Assembly (NCBI RefSeq): GCF_963860125.1 | Contig: NZ_CAWLFA010000001.1 | Span: 62,001-126,000 of the forward strand | DNA from: Picosynechococcus sp. PCC 7002 | Lineage (GTDB): Bacteria; Cyanobacteriota; Cyanobacteriia; Cyanobacteriales; MRBY01 | Length of the DNA stretch: 64,000 bases | Direction of reading: 5' to 3' | Part shown: piece by piece, positions 8,804-17,598 of the stretch | Numbering within the stretch: the first letter of the stretch is position 1 | Layout of the letters: each line of letters starts with the position of its first letter | The notes under the pieces: model-generated | Told to the model about the DNA's origin: nothing | Databases searched by the model: none | What the model saw: the letters and a program-made list of their open reading frames with translations, nothing else | Program-made: the position numbers and the translations under genes

Positions 8804-10312
8804 ATGTTTTTTGATTGCTTTGGGAAGGTCGTTCGTTCTACGGTGCTGGTGTCTGGGGCCATGGTCAGTTTGGCAATCGCCCCCCTATCTCTCTGGGCTG
8901 AAACGGTAGAATTGCAACTGCTTCACCTCAATGATGTCTATGAAATTACGCCCCTGGGTGGTGGGGCAACGGGGGGCCTGGCGCGGTTGGCGACCCTACG
9001 CAAGGAACTGCTCGCCGAAAATCCCCACACTTTCACCGTTTTAGCTGGGGATTTATTTAGTCCGTCGGCCTTGGGGACTGCGGTGGTTGATGGCGATCGC
9101 CTCGCAGGAAAACAAATTGTGGCGGTGATGAACCAAGTGGGCTTGGATCTTGCCACCTTCGGTAACCACGAATTTGACATCAGCGAATCCCAGTTCAAGC
9201 AACGCTTAGCAGAATCAGATTTCCAGTGGTTTTCGGGGAATGTCCTGACGGCGGCGGGGGAACCCTGGGATAATGTACCTCCCTACGTGATTGAAACCAT
9301 TTATGGTGAGGCGGGCACCCCGGTGCGTGTTGGTTTTGTGGGGGTGGTAATTCCGAGCAATCCCGTAGATTACGTCACCTATCTCGACCCGCTAGAACAG
9401 ATGGAAATCCTCGTCGCAGAATTAGAGGCACAAACGGATATTATTGTGGCGGTCACTCACCTGGCGATGCAGGATGACCATCATCTTGCTGAAAATATCC
9501 CGGAAATTGACCTAATCCTGGGGGGCCACGACCATGAAAATATTCAACAGTGGCGTGGTGCGGATTTTACGCCGATTTTCAAGGCCGATGCCAATGCTCG
9601 CACGGTTTATCTCCATAATCTCAGCTACGACACAGAAACGGAGCAGCTTACAGTTCAATCACATTTGCAACCGATTACCGGGGCGATCGCCGCAGATCCA
9701 GAAACAGAACAGGAGGTTAATTATTGGCAGCAACTGGCCTTTGATGGTTTTCGGGCTGATGGTTTTGAACCAGAGCAAATCATTACCGAAAGTCCAATCG
9801 CCCTAGATGGTTTGGAAAGTTCCGTGCGCAACCAAGCCACAGCGTTAACGGACATCATTGCCCAGTCGATGTTAACGGCGACACCCGCTGCCGAATTAGC
9901 CATTTTTAATGGCGGCTCGATCCGTGTTGATGATGTGCTGCCTCCCGGCCCGTTGTCCCAGTATGATGTGATTCGGATTTTGCCCTTCGGCGGAAATTTG
10001 GCCACCGTCGAGATCAAGGGCACAACCTTGGAACGCATTCTCAATCAAGGTTTAGCCAATCGCGGCACCGGGGGATATTTGCAAACGGCGAGGGTGACCT
10101 TTGTCCCGGAAAGTCAAACCTGGCAAATTGGCGATCGCCCTTTAGATCCCGAACGCATTTATCGGGTCGCAGCGACGGAATTTCTCATCTCCGGGCGAGA
10201 AACGGGCCTCGATTTCTTCACGCCTGACCATCCCGATGTGACCTTGCTCGAAACGGGAGAAGATGTACGTTTTGCCTTTATTCAACAGCTCCAACAGGAA
10301 TGGATCGATTAG
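8804..10312 (+). CDS. Exported 5'-nucleotidase / metallophosphatase (UshA-like)
   Basis: A 502-residue protein with an N-terminal hydrophobic export signal (residues 12-31, ending near LWA). The calcineurin-type metallophosphatase domain has the binuclear metal motifs LLHLNDVYE, LAGDLFSPS, GNHEFD and GGHDHE. A C-terminal 5'-nucleotidase domain carries FNGGSIRVDD and NRGTGGYLQT. By family it hydrolyses nucleotides or 2',3'-cyclic nucleotides in the periplasm, scavenging phosphate and nucleosides. Exact substrate cannot be told. A hairpin repeat begins immediately after its stop. Confidence 0.85.
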   Translation: MFFDCFGKVVRSTVLVSGAMVSLAIAPLSLWAETVELQLLHLNDVYEITPLGGGATGGLARLATLRKELLAENPHTFTVLAGDLFSPSALGTAVVDGDRLAGKQIVAVMNQVGLDLATFGNHEFDISESQFKQRLAESDFQWFSGNVLTAAGEPWDNVPPYVIETIYGEAGTPVRVGFVGVVIPSNPVDYVTYLDPLEQMEILVAELEAQTDIIVAVTHLAMQDDHHLAENIPEIDLILGGHDHENIQQWRGADFTPIFKADANARTVYLHNLSYDTETEQLTVQSHLQPITGAIAADPETEQEVNYWQQLAFDGFRADGFEPEQIITESPIALDGLESSVRNQATALTDIIAQSMLTATPAAELAIFNGGSIRVDDVLPPGPLSQYDVIRILPFGGNLATVEIKGTTLERILNQGLANRGTGGYLQTARVTFVPESQTWQIGDRPLDPERIYRVAATEFLISGRETGLDFFTPDHPDVTLLETGEDVRFAFIQQLQQEWID

Positions 10313-10313
10313 A

Positions 10314-10391
10314 ACCCTCCCCTAGCCCTTCCGCTGGAAGGGAACAAGAAGTCTCCCTTATGAAGGGAGATTTAGAGGGATGTGGGGGATG
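10314..10391. repeat. Intergenic double-hairpin repeat
   Basis: Two perfect inverted repeats lie back to back: CCCTTCC/GGAAGGG with a 3-nt loop (10326-10342) and TCTCCCTT/AAGGGAGA with a 3-nt loop (10352-10370). They are flanked by complementary C-rich (CCCTCCCCTA) and G-rich (TTTAGAGGGATGTGGGGG) ends. The layout matches the C-rich/G-rich small repeats scattered in many cyanobacterial genomes. It fills the gap between two convergent genes and may also end transcription. Confidence 0.65.
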
Positions 10392-10393
10392 TC

Positions 10394-10648
10394 CTATTTT
10401 TCAAACCGTACCGCATACCACTGCAAAAAACCGTCCTCAATTTCCAATTCACAATAATCTGCGAGGAGTTGATCAATTTGCGCTTCCTGGGAGGAAAGGT
10501 TCGCTAACTCTGGGGGCAGTAGATCCGGCTGGGTAGCAAATAGATCCTGGAAAAAAGTACGAATTTCTTCCGGCTCCATCAATTGTTCCGGGTGGTCGTG
10601 GCGCAACACCACATAACCATCCACTTGGTACATAATCGGATCTGCCAT
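10394..10648 (-). CDS. CRR7-like protein (NDH-1 biogenesis)
   Basis: An 84-residue protein beginning MADPIMYQVDGYVVL, matching from memory the cyanobacterial chlororespiratory-reduction 7 (CRR7) family, whose plant member is needed for assembly of the chloroplast NDH complex. The rest is acidic with a PEEIRTFFQDL helix and an EIEDGFLQWYAVRF ending. I use the ATG at 10648 (AAGG 6 nt upstream) because the family starts here; the frame is open a further 20 codons. It is divergent from selO with only 37 nt between the starts. Confidence 0.65.
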   Translation of the reverse strand: MADPIMYQVDGYVVLRHDHPEQLMEPEEIRTFFQDLFATQPDLLPPELANLSSQEAQIDQLLADYCELEIEDGFLQWYAVRFEK

Positions 10649-10685
10649 AATATGCCTTAATGCTTTTTGGTTTAATTGTACGCCT

Positions 10686-12116
10686 ATGGCCCCCATCAGT
10701 GAGCTCACTCAAAATCCCCTCGTTTGTCTGCCCTACGAACAGGTCTTTGCAAGCCTAGGCGATCGCTTTTCTGATGAAGTGACAGCGGCAGATTTTCCTC
10801 ACCATGAGCTACGCTTCCGCAATGACGCCGTTTTAGAAAAATTGGGCCTTGAACCGAAACAAGTAGACGATCAAGATTTTCTCGAAGCGTTTGGTCAGTT
10901 CCAAGCGCCCCATCCCTTGCGGGCCATGTGTTACCACGGCTATCAATTCGGTCAGTACAATCCTCAGTTAGGGGACGGACGGGGTTTTCTCTACGGGCAG
11001 GTGCGCGCCCAGGATGGCTTACTCTACGATCTCGGTACGAAAGGTTCTGGGCAAACTCCCTATTCCCGCAATGGTGATGGGCGTTTAACCCTTAAGGGCG
11101 GCGTTCGGGAAGTTTTGGCGGCAGAAGCATTGCATCAACTGGGGGTAAATACCTCCCGCTGTCTAAGCTTGATCGAAACGGGGGAATCCCTCTGGCGGGG
11201 GGACGAGCCTTCTCCCACTCGGTCTTCAGTGATGGTCAGGTTCCAGCGATCGCATATTCGGTTTGGCACCTTTGAACGGCTCTACTATCTGCAACGGCGG
11301 GATTTGTTACAGCAACTCCTCGACCATGTGGTGGAACATTACTACGACGAATATGTTGGGGATGAGGATGCCTACGCCCTGTTTTACGCTGATTTGGTGA
11401 AGCGGGTGGCACGATTAGCGGCCCAGTGGATGGCGGCGGGCTTTTGCCACGGGGTATTAAATACGGACAATATGGCAATTACGGGGGAAAGCTTTGATTA
11501 TGGACCCTACGCGTTTATTTCCAGCTATGACCGCAAGTTTACGGCGGCTTACTTCGACTACAGTGGTCGCTATAGCTACGGCAACCAACCAATGATCTGT
11601 CGTCTGAATTTGGAAATGTTGCAAATGCCCCTGGCGCTGGTGATGGATAAGCGGGATTTGGCGACGGGCCTCGTGAATTATGAAATCGAATATGAGCAAA
11701 CCTATCGCCAGTTAATGCTCGAAAAATTGGGGCTGCGAGATTTGCCGGAAGATCTAGGGGCCGATCTGTTTGCCGCCACCCTAGCACTGTTGGAGGAAAC
11801 CCAAACGGGCTACCACGACTTTTTCTATCAGTTGGCAGCTCAGTTTAATTACGCTTGGCGATCGCATTCCAGCACCATTTTGGAAAATAGTGATTTGTCA
11901 GGGCCGCTCTTTGAACAATGGCAAGGACTTTACCAGCGGGCTTTACAAGAAATCCCTGAACCTGAGTTGGCACAAATTGGCGATCGCCTCCAGCAGACCA
12001 ATCCAAAAACGGCTCTACTGCGTCCGGTGATCGAATCTGTTTGGGAACCGATCACCACAGAAAATAACTGGCAACCCTTTAACGAGTTACTCGACAGAAT
12101 TCGCACGAAACAATAA
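10686..12116 (+). CDS. selO: Protein adenylyltransferase SelO (YdiU family)
   Basis: A 476-residue pseudokinase-fold protein of the SelO/YdiU family, which transfers AMP from ATP (bound in flipped orientation) to Ser/Thr/Tyr of target proteins and is linked to redox responses. The family motifs are present: GYQFGQY and LGDGRGFLYG near residues 90-110, TKGSGQTPYSRNGDGR, and the metal-binding HGVLNTDNMAITG plus FDYGPYAF. There is no C-terminal selenocysteine or obvious CxxC, as in many bacterial forms. Its promoter must overlap that of the divergent CRR7-like gene. Confidence 0.9.
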   Translation: MAPISELTQNPLVCLPYEQVFASLGDRFSDEVTAADFPHHELRFRNDAVLEKLGLEPKQVDDQDFLEAFGQFQAPHPLRAMCYHGYQFGQYNPQLGDGRGFLYGQVRAQDGLLYDLGTKGSGQTPYSRNGDGRLTLKGGVREVLAAEALHQLGVNTSRCLSLIETGESLWRGDEPSPTRSSVMVRFQRSHIRFGTFERLYYLQRRDLLQQLLDHVVEHYYDEYVGDEDAYALFYADLVKRVARLAAQWMAAGFCHGVLNTDNMAITGESFDYGPYAFISSYDRKFTAAYFDYSGRYSYGNQPMICRLNLEMLQMPLALVMDKRDLATGLVNYEIEYEQTYRQLMLEKLGLRDLPEDLGADLFAATLALLEETQTGYHDFFYQLAAQFNYAWRSHSSTILENSDLSGPLFEQWQGLYQRALQEIPEPELAQIGDRLQQTNPKTALLRPVIESVWEPITTENNWQPFNELLDRIRTKQ

Positions 12117-12160
12117 TCTTTTGAACGAAACAGTTTTTATTTTGATTGAGATTAACCCCG

Positions 12161-12340
12161 ATGGAATGGATAGACGAAGCTAAAGAACTCTTTAAAAAAA
12201 TACCCTTTTTTGTGCGACCCTTTGCCAAAAAGAAAATTGAAAAACTTGCCGAAGAAATGGGAGCAAAAATTATCGATAAGGAGATTTATATCCAGGCTAA
12301 AGCTCAATTTAATGACCCCAAAAAATCGGGGGAAGCCTAA
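12161..12340 (+). CDS. PCP-reductase-domain small protein
   Basis: A 59-residue protein resembling the PCP_red domain (the short C-terminal domain of light-independent protochlorophyllide reductase subunit B): W3, then FFVRPFAKKKIEKLAEEMG and a final IYIQAKAQF helix. It stands alone, as in many cyanobacteria, and its role is unknown. I take the ATG at 12161; a TTG at 12146 would add five residues. It follows selO by 44 nt and converges on lpxB with a 2-nt gap. Confidence 0.65.
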   Translation: MEWIDEAKELFKKIPFFVRPFAKKKIEKLAEEMGAKIIDKEIYIQAKAQFNDPKKSGEA

Positions 12341-12342
12341 TT

Positions 12343-13515
12343 TTATCGCCCGTGATTGGGAAAAGTGAGAATATCGACAGCCGCCACATCACAGGCTTTG
12401 CCATCGCCCATCACTGCCCGCATTTCTTGATAATCTTGCTGGAGTTGGGCTTGGCGATCGCCATCCTGGAGTAATGCCAAAGATTCCTGGGCAATGCGGA
12501 GGGCGGTCGCTTCTGTTTGTAGTAATTCGGGAACGATGCGCCGCATCAGGGTCAAATTCACTGGACACATGAACGGAATCGAAAATTTCAGCAGATGTTT
12601 CGCAATCCAAGCGGTGACGGGATGCACTTTGTACAGCACCACCTGGGGGACGTCTAACAGGGCAATTTCGAGGTTTACGGTGCCCGATTTTGTGATCGCT
12701 AGATCCGCAGCGGCGATCGCCAAGGGAGTCTGGGCTGGGTCATCGATGAGAATTGCATTTAAACCTGCCTCATTGATGTCTGTTTCTAGGGTTTTGCGAT
12801 AGTGAGGTAGAGCGACGGGAATTAAAAACTTCACCTCCGGCACCTGACGCTGGAGAATTTTGGCCGCTTCCACCATCACAGGTAAGAGATATTTCAGCTC
12901 CTGGCGGCGGGAGGCTGGCAACAAGGTGATCAGGGGGCGGTCTTGGTTGAGGCCCAGTTTTTCCCTAGCGGTGGCACGGCGGGGACAGGTGGCCATTTTC
13001 GCCACGAGGGGATGGCCCACAAATTTTACGTCTATGCCGTATTCTGCAAAGTAACGGGCTTCTTCCGGGAAAATGGCAAGAATCCGGTCGGTGATGCGGG
13101 CGATCGCCTTTGTATTGTTGTCATTAAACGACCAAACCCAGGCCTGGGGCGCAATGTAGTAAATAATTGGCACCTGGGGCAACTGACGGCGAACAAAGTT
13201 ACCGATGCCAATATTCGGGCCGATGTAATCGATCAGCACCACCAGATCCGGCGGATTTTCTTTGAGATAGCGTTTCGCCTGCCGTTGAATGCGGAGGGTC
13301 GGAATGATGTAGGGCAGGGATTCAATCAGACCGATGGAGCCAATTTTTGTGGTGTTACCCAGGAGGGTTGCTCCCGCTGCAGCCATGCGATCGCCACCGA
13401 GGGCAGTAATTTTTAGGTCAATATTGAGCGCCTCGGCCTGACGAAAGAGCGCTTCCACCAAGAGACTCCCCTGGAGATCGCCGGATACTTCCCCCGTACT
13501 GATGAAAATATGCAT
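12343..13515 (-). CDS. lpxB: Lipid-A-disaccharide synthase
   Basis: A 390-residue GT19 glycosyltransferase that joins UDP-2,3-diacylglucosamine and lipid X to form the lipid A disaccharide at the cytoplasmic face of the inner membrane. It opens with HIFISTGEVSGDLQGSLL, the family N-terminus, and has the C-terminal donor-binding stretch around AITKSGTVNLEIALLDVPQV. It lies 6 nt behind lpxA, so it is the last gene of the fabZ-lpxA-lpxB cluster. Confidence 0.95.
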   Translation of the reverse strand: MHIFISTGEVSGDLQGSLLVEALFRQAEALNIDLKITALGGDRMAAAGATLLGNTTKIGSIGLIESLPYIIPTLRIQRQAKRYLKENPPDLVVLIDYIGPNIGIGNFVRRQLPQVPIIYYIAPQAWVWSFNDNNTKAIARITDRILAIFPEEARYFAEYGIDVKFVGHPLVAKMATCPRRATAREKLGLNQDRPLITLLPASRRQELKYLLPVMVEAAKILQRQVPEVKFLIPVALPHYRKTLETDINEAGLNAILIDDPAQTPLAIAAADLAITKSGTVNLEIALLDVPQVVLYKVHPVTAWIAKHLLKFSIPFMCPVNLTLMRRIVPELLQTEATALRIAQESLALLQDGDRQAQLQQDYQEMRAVMGDGKACDVAAVDILTFPNHGR

Positions 13516-13521
13516 TATCGC

Positions 13522-14319
13522 CTAGCTCCGTTTCCCCGGAATTAAACCCCGACGGCTGGGGTCAAGGGCTTTTTCGAGAAACTGTTGGAGATGTTGGAGA
13601 TGTTCATGGTCGCCGATAGTCGCAAGTTGGGCGATCGCCTCGGAGGTTTTGAGATCCGAGCGGTACAGTAAACGAAATGCTTGTTTGAGCAGACCCATTT
13701 CCGCCGGGGTTAAACCACTGCGCTTGAGGCCCACCAAATTCAAAGAACGCACCTTCGACGGGTTGCCTTCGACCAGCATAAAAGGTGGCACATCCCGATC
13801 AATGCGACTCATGCCGCCCAACATCGCCATCTTGCCGATATGTACAAACTGGTGAATGCCCAACATCCCACCAATCACCGCTCGCGATTCGATTTCCACA
13901 TGGCCGGCGATCGCCACATTGTTCGCAATGATGATGTTGTTTTCCAGAATGCAATTGTGGGCCACATGGACATAGGCCATCAGGAGATTGTCATTCCCAA
14001 TGATCGTTTTTTCTCCCGCCGCCGTCGCCCGATTCACCGTCACATATTCGCGAATCGTATTGCGATCGCCAATTTCAACTAAACTGGCTGCCCCCTGATA
14101 CTTGAGATCCTGTGGTTCTAAGCCAATGGCCGCCCCTGGGTAAATCCGATTCCCCTGACCAATGCGCGTATAACCATCCAAAATTGCATGGGCACCAATA
14201 ACCGTACCTTCCCCAACCGTGACATATTCACCAATCACTGCATAGGGGCCAACCTGAACCGTTGGATGAATTTGAGCGTTGGGGTGAACCACCGCCGTCG
14301 GATGAATCAGAGTACTCAA
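13522..14319 (-). CDS. lpxA: Acyl-ACP--UDP-N-acetylglucosamine O-acyltransferase
   Basis: A 265-residue left-handed beta-helix protein that places the first acyl chain on UDP-GlcNAc for lipid A. Hexapeptide repeats run from residue 5 to about 190 (for example IHPTVQVGPYAVIGEYVTVG). The catalytic histidine lies in LLMAYVHVAHNCILENN. The C-terminal helical region includes LNLVGLKRSGLT. Between fabZ (49 nt upstream) and lpxB (6 nt downstream), it shares an operon with both. Confidence 0.95.
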   Translation of the reverse strand: MSTLIHPTAVVHPNAQIHPTVQVGPYAVIGEYVTVGEGTVIGAHAILDGYTRIGQGNRIYPGAAIGLEPQDLKYQGAASLVEIGDRNTIREYVTVNRATAAGEKTIIGNDNLLMAYVHVAHNCILENNIIIANNVAIAGHVEIESRAVIGGMLGIHQFVHIGKMAMLGGMSRIDRDVPPFMLVEGNPSKVRSLNLVGLKRSGLTPAEMGLLKQAFRLLYRSDLKTSEAIAQLATIGDHEHLQHLQQFLEKALDPSRRGLIPGKRS

Positions 14320-14368
14320 AAGAATTCTCCAGTGTGCTCCATAGTAGTGTAGTGGGCCTCAGGGCCAA

Positions 14369-14836
14369 TTATTCAAAATTCAGACGGGAAAAGAGCATCT
14401 CCCCTTCCACCGCCACTTGACCATCCACGGTGCCACAGCCCTTCATTTTCGCAATGCGCTTGGCCTTTACCGTGATCACTTCCACCGTCATAATTAGCTG
14501 ATCACCAGGGACTACCGGTCGCCGAAACCGAACTTTATCAATCCCAGCAAACGCAAAAAAGCTATCTTCCATCCCCGGCATTTGGGTCAAAATAAACCCG
14601 CCCACCTGGGCCATCGCTTCCACCATCAGTACCCCCGGCATGATCGGGTGATTTGGGATATGACCTTGGAAATGGGGTTCATTAAAAGTGATATTTTTCA
14701 GACCCACAGCCTTTTCACCAGGAATATATTCGAGGATGCGGTCTACCAGCGAAAAAGGATAGCGGTGGGGTAATAATTTTTGAATCTCTTCGACGGGGAT
14801 CGGCTGGGCCAAAGTTCCGGGATGTTCTGTGGTCAT
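14369..14836 (-). CDS. fabZ: 3-hydroxyacyl-ACP dehydratase
   Basis: A 155-residue hot-dog-fold dehydratase of fatty acid elongation, removing water from 3-hydroxyacyl-[17 protein letters not shown] at residues 26-39 and [19 protein letters not shown] followed by VEAMAQ contain the catalytic His and Glu. Its neighbours lpxA and lpxB draw on the same 3-hydroxyacyl-ACP pool, a common pairing. lpxC, often found just before fabZ in cyanobacteria, is absent here. Confidence 0.95.
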
Positions 14837-14971
14837 AGACGGTGATCAATTAATAACAGTCTGTGCGGCTAGTTTAGATTACTACAAAATGTTAATTCTG
14901 CAGCGCTTCTCCACGGCAGATCTGTATTAGTGCCCCATGCGGATGAAAATCAGGTCAGTCCATGGCTTCGA

Positions 14972-15229
14972 TTAAGAACCTGTTTGATTTGCGGAACGAA
15001 ATCGCCCTTCTATGAAATCTCGCTTTTGGAGATGTTTTGTGTTCCGCCCGGTCACCCGCTTGCGCCACATCTTAAAACTAGAGCGTTTCATATAGCGCCG
15101 CATGATTTGAATCACTTCCTTTTCCTGAAGCCCAAATTGCATCTCAATGGCCTCAAAGGTAGTGCGGTCTTCCCAGGCCATTTCGATCACCCGGTCAATG
15201 GTGGCCTCATCTAGCGCCTCAAAATTCAT
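14972..15229 (-). CDS. Small conserved protein, TIGR03643-like
   Basis: An 85-residue basic protein. The first half (ATIDRVIEMAWEDRTTFEAI, then MQFGLQEKEVIQIMRRYMK) looks like a helix-turn-helix and fits the TIGR03643/DUF2805 family as I remember it. The second half is rich in Arg and Lys (SSFKMWRKRVTGRNTKH). A DNA- or RNA-binding role is plausible but unproven. It stands between fabZ and ylqF with gaps of 135 and 59 nt. Confidence 0.65.
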   Translation of the reverse strand: MNFEALDEATIDRVIEMAWEDRTTFEAIEMQFGLQEKEVIQIMRRYMKRSSFKMWRKRVTGRNTKHLQKRDFIEGRFRSANQTGS

Positions 15230-15288
15230 TGTTGTCTTTTAATAAGTTCTATCTAAATCAGTTCCACGCTGTACTGTAGCGCAAATCT

Positions 15289-16125
15289 TTAATTCGGCAA
15301 TTCGAGGGGGATTTGTCCCAAAATGCCCTTACGAAATTCATTGAGCAACGTAACTGCACTACGTTCCCTGTCGCCTTGGAAGCGATGGTCTCCGAGGGCA
15401 ATGACATAATCTTCGCCAGACATATCGAGGGGGTCGAGGTCATAGCGCTCAGTCAGATGCTGTTCTAAATTCAGTTCCACGAGCAAATCCACCATGGCCG
15501 CTGCGACCAGTTGGTTGTCATAGGAGGCCGCGCCAATGTCCTCACAAATGGCTAGTTTCACCGCATTATGTTGATCATCGAGCTTCCAGGGAATTACCCC
15601 TGGGGCATCAAGCATTTCAATTTGGTCAGAGATTCTCACCCAACGTAATTGTTTCGTTACCCCAGCTTTGCGGGCGCTTTCGACGACTTTTTTACCGACT
15701 AAACGGTTAATCAGGGCCGATTTCCCCACGTTAGGCAAACCCATAACCACTGCCCGCACGGGACGGGGCCGCATTCCCCGGGAAATGCGGCGGTCATTCA
15801 TCGCTTTTCCGGCTAATTGGGCGGCTTTGATCACACCTTTAACCCCGGTTCCTTTTTTGGCATCGGTAAAGACGGGCTGAATTTTTTGGGCTTGGTACCA
15901 GTCGCGCCATTGACTGAGGGTTTCGCTGGGGATCATATCCCGCCGATTGACCACGACGACCCGAGGTTTTTCACCAATCCATTCATCGACTTGGGGGTGG
16001 TGGGATGCGAAGGGGATGCGGGCATCGAGGACTTCTAGCACCACATCAACGCGGTTGAGCTGTTCTTTGAGTTGGCGTTCGGCCTTGGCAATGTGGCCGG
16101 GATACCATTGGATCGGTTGGGGCAT
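15289..16125 (-). CDS. ylqF: Ribosome biogenesis GTPase YlqF/RbgA
   Basis: A 278-residue circularly permuted GTPase, by family acting in late assembly of the 50S subunit. It starts PQPIQWYPGHIAKAERQL, the usual YlqF N-terminus. Motif order is permuted: G4 first (VVNRRDMI, Arg instead of the usual Lys of NKxD), then DAKKGTG, then the Walker A loop GLPNVGKSALIN and G3 DAPG. I use the ATG at 16125; the frame extends 33 codons further upstream but that part is not conserved and there is no clear Shine-Dalgarno for either. Confidence 0.9.
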   Translation of the reverse strand: MPQPIQWYPGHIAKAERQLKEQLNRVDVVLEVLDARIPFASHHPQVDEWIGEKPRVVVVNRRDMIPSETLSQWRDWYQAQKIQPVFTDAKKGTGVKGVIKAAQLAGKAMNDRRISRGMRPRPVRAVVMGLPNVGKSALINRLVGKKVVESARKAGVTKQLRWVRISDQIEMLDAPGVIPWKLDDQHNAVKLAICEDIGAASYDNQLVAAAMVDLLVELNLEQHLTERYDLDPLDMSGEDYVIALGDHRFQGDRERSAVTLLNEFRKGILGQIPLELPN

Positions 16126-16305
16126 GGGAACGAAGTCAAAACGGTGTTTTTTATCATACTGCCTTGGGTTGGGTCGAAAATTGCTTAGGGGTAAATTGGC
16201 AGTGCTTTTGGCGACCCACCACAAAAAAGACCACAGCGATAGAACACTGTGATCCGTATGGGAGTATGAAAAAGTTAAGGCTGAATGTCTGTTCGGCGAG
16301 AAAGC

Positions 16306-17598
16306 TTAGAATTGGGGGCCAAGACCAACTTTAGGGGCATAAACTGCGCGATCGCCAAGTTCATCCTCGATGCGGAGTAAGCGATTGTATTTCGCTACCC
16401 GCTCACTACGGCAGAGGGAACCGGTTTTAATTTGGCCAGCACGGGTTGCCACCGCCAGATCAGCGATGGTGGTATCTTCCGTTTCCCCAGAGCGGTGACT
16501 AATCACGGACTGATAGCCATTGCGGGTCGCCAGATCGATGGTTTCGAGGGTTTCGGTAAGGGTGCCGATTTGGTTGAGCTTAATCAACACCGCATTGCCT
16601 GCTTTTTTCTCAATGCCCTGTTGGAGTCGCACCTTGTTGGTAACAAACAAGTCATCTCCAACCAGTTGTACCCTGTGGCCGATGCGCGCGGTCAAAATTG
16701 TCCAGCTATCCCAATCATCTTCATGGAGGCCATCCTCAATGGAAACAATTGGGTACTTTTCGACCATCGCCGTCAGGTAGTCGATAAATTCTGCCGGACT
16801 GTGGGCTGTACCGTCGTAGGTGTACTGACCATCGGCGTAAAATTCACTGGCGGCAATGTCGAGGGCGAGGGCCACCTGTGTACCGGGTTCATAGCCCGCC
16901 GCTTTGATCGAATCCACGAGAATTTCGAGGGCTTCTTCGTTAGAGCCTAGGTTAGGGGCAAATCCGCCCTCATCACCGACACCTGTTAGTAAACCTTTGC
17001 TGTCAAGTACCTTGCTCAGGGCAGTAAAAACTTCCGCTCCCCAACGGAGTGCTTCTTTAAAGGAACTGGCCCCCACCGGCACGATCATAAATTCTTGGAA
17101 ATCAACGTTATTAGCGGCGTGGGCACCGCCATTGATCACGTTCATCAAGGGCACGGGGAGGACATTAGCCAAAGGGCCACCGAGATAACGATAGAGGGGT
17201 AGGGCGAGTTCCGCTGCTGCCGCTTTTGCCGCCGCGAGGGATACCGCCAAAATGGCATTGGCCCCTAGATTAGATTTGTTGTCAGAGCCATCCCGGGCAA
17301 TCATGGCGTAATCAACTGTCGTTTGGTCAAGGGCATCTTTACCGATCAGTTCCGGGGCAATTTTTTCTTTCGCATTGCGCACGGCCTTTAGTACCCCATT
17401 GCCGCCATAACGGGCTTTGTCTCCGTCCCGCAGTTCATGGGCTTCGAAACTACCGGTAGAGGCTCCACTGGGCACTTGGGCGAGACCTACTGCACCGCTT
17501 TCTAAACGAACTTCTGCCTCGACGGTGGGGCGACCTCTGGAATCTAAAATTTCTCTAGCATCTATTGCTTCGATGATTGCTTCGGATTTGTCCAGCAT
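16306..17598 (-). CDS. eno: Enolase
   Basis: A 430-residue enolase that interconverts 2-phosphoglycerate and phosphoenolpyruvate in the cytosol. Hallmarks: the N-terminal IEAIDAREILDSRGRPTVE, magnesium ligands in LALDIAASEF, SIEDGLHEDDW and QLVGDDLFVTN, the catalytic lysine in LIKLNQIGT, and SHRSGETEDTTIADLAV. Length is normal. A small dyad (GGTAT/ATACC, 17629-17642) lies 31 nt upstream of the start. A 380-nt gap separates it from the divergent rbfA unit. Confidence 0.98.
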   Translation of the reverse strand: MLDKSEAIIEAIDAREILDSRGRPTVEAEVRLESGAVGLAQVPSGASTGSFEAHELRDGDKARYGGNGVLKAVRNAKEKIAPELIGKDALDQTTVDYAMIARDGSDNKSNLGANAILAVSLAAAKAAAAELALPLYRYLGGPLANVLPVPLMNVINGGAHAANNVDFQEFMIVPVGASSFKEALRWGAEVFTALSKVLDSKGLLTGVGDEGGFAPNLGSNEEALEILVDSIKAAGYEPGTQVALALDIAASEFYADGQYTYDGTAHSPAEFIDYLTAMVEKYPIVSIEDGLHEDDWDSWTILTARIGHRVQLVGDDLFVTNKVRLQQGIEKKAGNAVLIKLNQIGTLTETLETIDLATRNGYQSVISHRSGETEDTTIADLAVATRAGQIKTGSLCRSERVAKYNRLLRIEDELGDRAVYAPKVGLGPQF

